Assembly (NCBI GenBank): GCA_003485325.1
Contig: DMZI01000011.1
Coordinates: 1 to 6,933, forward strand
DNA from: Desulfotomaculum sp.
GTDB taxonomy: Bacteria > Bacillota > Desulfotomaculia > Desulfotomaculales > Nap2-2B
Direction: 5' to 3'
DNA: 6,933 nucleotides
How positions within the stretch are numbered: position 1 is the stretch's first letter; each line of letters starts with the position of its first letter. A program made the position numbers and the translations under genes. This document shows positions 5,163 to 6,933 of this stretch, in pieces. The notes under the pieces are model-generated. The model saw nothing but the letters and a program-made list of their open reading frames with translations, had not been told where the DNA came from and made no database searches.

Positions 5163-5330
5163 CTTGCCGCCATAAAAAAAGGTAAATTATGCTTTTTGTA
5201 GAAATGAGATTCTAATTGGAGACGAAATTGATAGGGTGGAGATTGTTTCAGTAGTTTAGAAAATGCTCGCATCTATCGTAACGTTGGGGGATTTAATAAG
5301 TGAGAAAGGGTCAAGAAAAGACAACCACCG
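5163..5330. other. AT-rich spacer, no supported gene
   Basis: Between the terminator and the attC-like site I see no reading frame with a ribosome binding site. A plus-strand ORF from ATG 5263 (30 residues) ends at TGA 5353-5355 inside the attC-like site, as cassette genes often do. It has no clear Shine-Dalgarno sequence and no recognisable product. Confidence 0.4.
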
Positions 5331-5406
5331 GCGTATAATAATGCGCTCCACCTGACCATTATTCCGCTGCGCTCCATAGCGGCAGGTGAGCTTTGGCGTT
5401 AGACGC
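5331..5406 (+). other. Integron attC-like recombination site
   Basis: The segment folds as an attC. The right core GCGTTAGACGC (5396-5406) contains GTTRRRY (GTTAGAC, 5398-5404). The left core GCGTATAAT (5331-5339) pairs with it except at two positions. The inner arms GCTCCACCTG (5345-5354) and CAGGTGAGC (5383-5391) pair with one extrahelical base, as attC arms do. Unpaired spacers separate core and inner arms, and the apical region holds a CCGCT/AGCGG hairpin (5364-5382). The left core departs from RYYYAAC (GTATAAT), so the site may be partly decayed, although integrase cleaves at the right GTT core, which is intact. The orientation predicts cassette genes on the plus strand, matching the two genes after it. 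No integrase gene or attI is in the window. Confidence 0.78.
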
Positions 5407-5444
5407 TATGACCTGACTGCACCAAGAGACAGGAGGAAGAACAA

Positions 5445-5687
5445 ATGAAGGTCCGTGAACTTCAGGAACATCTCAGCAAAACTGATCCGGAACTGGACGT
5501 GGTGTGTTACAGCGAGGACGAAAGGCTTCTAGTTGAAAATCGTGGCTTTATTCTGTTCGATATTTTGGCTGTTAGCACGGTCGATGCGGAACGACTTCGC
5601 CTTGATGATGGAACTCCATATCTAAAGTTCGAGCGGGGGCTGGCATCAGTTGCCATGGCTACCTTGGAAGTTACATCGGACTTTTAG
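5445..5687 (+). CDS. Small hypothetical protein, cassette-type
   Basis: An 80-residue acidic, soluble protein with no signal peptide or membrane helix. It resembles short hypothetical proteins seen in mobile and integron cassettes that begin MKVRELxEHLSxxDPEL and end in a VTSDF-like strand; no function is known to me. Its pattern (short helix, DVVCY strand, acidic loop, strands) suggests a compact alpha/beta fold. AGGAGG (5431-5436) precedes the ATG by eight bases. It starts 46 bases after the cut point of the attC-like site, a normal distance for a cassette's first gene, and lies 24 bases ahead of the exonuclease gene, so the two are probably co-transcribed. Confidence 0.8.
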   Translation: MKVRELQEHLSKTDPELDVVCYSEDERLLVENRGFILFDILAVSTVDAERLRLDDGTPYLKFERGLASVAMATLEVTSDF

Positions 5688-5711
5688 GCTGAGAGGAAGG
5701 GGGATCAAACC

Positions 5712-6596
5712 ATGAACTTCGTTTCCATCGACGTAGAAACAGCGAATGCCGATATGGCATCGATTTGCCAGATCGGTCTGGTGAAGTATGAAAATGATGC
5801 TTTTTCAGATGAATGGAAAACCTATGTCGATCCAGAGGATTACTTCGATTGCATCAATATATCTATCCACGGAATCAATGAGTCTGTTGTTAAGGGTGCT
5901 CCAAAATTCCCAGAATTAGCCGATACGCTACATTCATATCTCAAAGGTACGGTAGTTGTCTGCCACACGCACTTTGATCGGGTAGCGATGTACCAAGCAA
6001 CTCGGCGGTATGGCATTAGCATGATAGAATGTACTTGGCTTGATTCGGCGCGGGTGGCGCGTCGGACATGGAAGGAGTGCGCATGGAAAGGGTATGGGCT
6101 TTATAATGTATGTAAGCTCCTCGGATATGACTTCAAACACCATGATGCCTTGGAAGACGCAAAGGTAGCAGCGCATATCCTTCTTGCCGCAACCAATGAA
6201 AGCGGACTAGACATAAATGGATGGCTTAAGCGGATACGCCAGCCAATCGACCCCATAGCAAGCAGTTCTGGTTCTGTTATAAGGCGTGAAGGGAATCCAG
6301 AAGGTGCCCTTTATGGCGAGGTTCTTGTTTTTACTGGGACCCTAGAAATACCGCGCCGAGAAGCTATCGATCTAGCGGCCACCATTGGTTGCCAAGTATC
6401 ATCAGGAGTAACAAAGAAAACCACATTGCTGGTGGTAGGTGACCAAGACATAAAGAAACTCGCAGGTCACGAGAAGAGTTCCAAGCACAGAAAGGCGGAG
6501 GAACTCATTGAGAAAGGCGTTCCAATACGAATTCTTAAAGAAAGCGATTTCAAAGAGTTGGCGAAATTATCGAATGAGATTGCTTTCAATGCCTGA
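5712..6596 (+). CDS. DEDDh 3'-5' exonuclease with C-terminal BRCT domain
   Basis: A 294-residue protein. Residues 1-160 form a DnaQ/epsilon-like RNase T-fold exonuclease: VSIDVETAN supplies D7 and E9, HFDRVAMYQ supplies D89, and HHDALEDAKVAAHI supplies H144 and D149, so all DEDDh metal-binding and catalytic residues are present. Residues about 200-275 form a BRCT domain (GEVLVFTGTLEIPRREAIDL, then VTKKTTLLVVGD) like the one in NAD-dependent DNA ligase, a module that binds DNA breaks or phosphorylated partners. The enzyme should trim 3' ends of DNA or RNA in the cytoplasm; target and pathway are unknown. AGGAAGGGGG precedes the ATG by about seven bases. It follows the small cassette-type gene and ends about 90 bases before the IS256-family end; no second attC is seen in that gap. 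Confidence 0.88.
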   Translation: MNFVSIDVETANADMASICQIGLVKYENDAFSDEWKTYVDPEDYFDCINISIHGINESVVKGAPKFPELADTLHSYLKGTVVVCHTHFDRVAMYQATRRYGISMIECTWLDSARVARRTWKECAWKGYGLYNVCKLLGYDFKHHDALEDAKVAAHILLAATNESGLDINGWLKRIRQPIDPIASSSGSVIRREGNPEGALYGEVLVFTGTLEIPRREAIDLAATIGCQVSSGVTKKTTLLVVGDQDIKKLAGHEKSSKHRKAEELIEKGVPIRILKESDFKELAKLSNEIAFNA

Positions 6597-6683
6597 AAGC
6601 GTTTTACAAGAGATGATTAATGATTTTATTTCCTATCTGCCTGCGTTTTTAAAGACCAGGCTTCGATTTTCAACCTGCGAAAA

Positions 6684-6708
6684 GAGTATGTAAGTTATTT
6701 TGTGTAAA
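6684..6708 (+). repeat. Putative left inverted repeat of IS256-family element
   Basis: The inner part TTTTGTGTAAA (6698-6708) matches the end sequence common to IS256-family inverted repeats. The outer 14 bases match less well, so the exact outer boundary (6684) is an estimate from alignment to the remembered consensus. Confidence 0.55.
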
Positions 6709-6742
6709 TGGTTAATACTAACAATAAAGGAGATGACCATTT

Positions 6743-6933
6743 ATGCAAGACTTACAGGACAAAACCATCAAGGAATTAGCAAAGGATTGCCGCACCGTTG
6801 AAGACGTACATGAGATGCTTAAGAACCTGTTCAAGGACACACTGCAACAAATATTCGAGGCTGAAATAGAAGAACACCTCGGGTACAAAAAACACAGCAT
6901 TGAAGGAAACAACACCGGAAACAGCCGTAACGG
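6743..6933 (+). CDS. IS256-family (mutator-type) transposase, N-terminal part
   Basis: The first 63 codons are present: MQDLQDKTIKELAKDCRTVE opens the frame, followed by the family-typical LKDTLQQ-like helix (here FKDTLQQIFEAEIEEHLGY) and the NNTGNSRNG turn that precedes the DNA-binding part. Full-length members have about 390-420 residues with a DDE site further on, beyond the window. AAAGGAG (6726-6732) lies ten bases before the ATG. Whether the gene is intact cannot be judged from this part. Confidence 0.9.
   Translation, partial: MQDLQDKTIKELAKDCRTVEDVHEMLKNLFKDTLQQIFEAEIEEHLGYKKHSIEGNNTGNSRN

Larger units (their letters stand above)
6684..6933 (+). mobile_element. IS256-family insertion sequence, left end
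   Basis: A terminal-repeat-like sequence (6684-6708) precedes the start of an IS256-type transposase by about 35 bases, and the element runs off the window. The right end is missing, so length and target duplication cannot be given. Confidence 0.75.

Noticed and set aside
4841..5272. 143-residue minus-strand ORF spanning the GC-rich block and the AT-rich spacer
   Set aside because: It crosses the attC-side spacer, the terminator and the structured block, which look like different origins. It has no ribosome binding site at its start. Only its C-terminal part resembles real protein, and that is treated with the block.
5263..5355. 30-residue plus-strand ORF ending inside the attC-like site
   Set aside because: The position suits a cassette gene, but there is no Shine-Dalgarno sequence and no recognisable product.
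6589..6693. Short ORF overlapping the exonuclease stop (34 residues, MPESVLQEMINDF...)
   Set aside because: It has no ribosome binding site and no recognisable motif, and it ends inside the IS256 inverted repeat. It may be chance or the tail of an interrupted gene.
1..6933. CRISPR arrays, tRNA or rRNA genes
   Set aside because: No regularly spaced direct repeats and no tRNA or rRNA signatures were seen on either strand.

Overview
The window looks like the accessory genome of a low-to-medium GC, anaerobic clostridial Firmicute, perhaps of the Peptococcaceae type. The signs are strong AGGAGG ribosome binding sites, TTG and GTG starts, a clostridial-looking redox/metal gene set and several insertion sequences. 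The taxonomic call is inference; no rRNA or housekeeping gene is present.

Left part (1-1305, minus strand). The window opens inside an IS3-family element whose transposase frame carries an in-frame TAA just before its DDE catalytic domain. The element's inverted repeat ends at about 744. It lies inside a TauE/SafE (TSUP) permease gene, of which only the first ~175 bases remain here, already frameshifted. That broken gene sits directly downstream of an intact ArsR-family repressor with a Cys-X-Cys metal-site motif.

Centre (1306-4544). A compact intergenic region holds two divergent promoters interleaved over an AT-rich dyad, a natural ArsR operator. To the right runs a five-gene plus-strand operon: a small cytoplasmic thioredoxin (CAKC), a DGC-domain cysteine-rich putative zinc-binding protein, an ArsP/DUF318-type permease, a thioredoxin-like lipoprotein with adjacent cysteines, and a CcdA/DsbD-type thiol-electron carrier. 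Together they suggest an ArsR-controlled system that combines metal(loid) or thiol transport with a redox relay across the membrane. This set is the best candidate for an under-described system in the window.

Right part (4545-6933). About 900 bases hold debris: the N-terminal stub of an IS1182-like transposase, then a GC-rich strongly structured block whose minus strand has an excellent ribosome binding site but a broken reading frame, then an intrinsic terminator. An integron attC-like recombination site follows at 5331-5406. Immediately after it come a small hypothetical gene and a DEDDh exonuclease fused to a BRCT domain, both on the plus strand as expected for cassette cargo. No integrase is present, so this resembles a lone attC cluster (CALIN). 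The window ends in the left end and first 63 codons of an IS256-family transposase.
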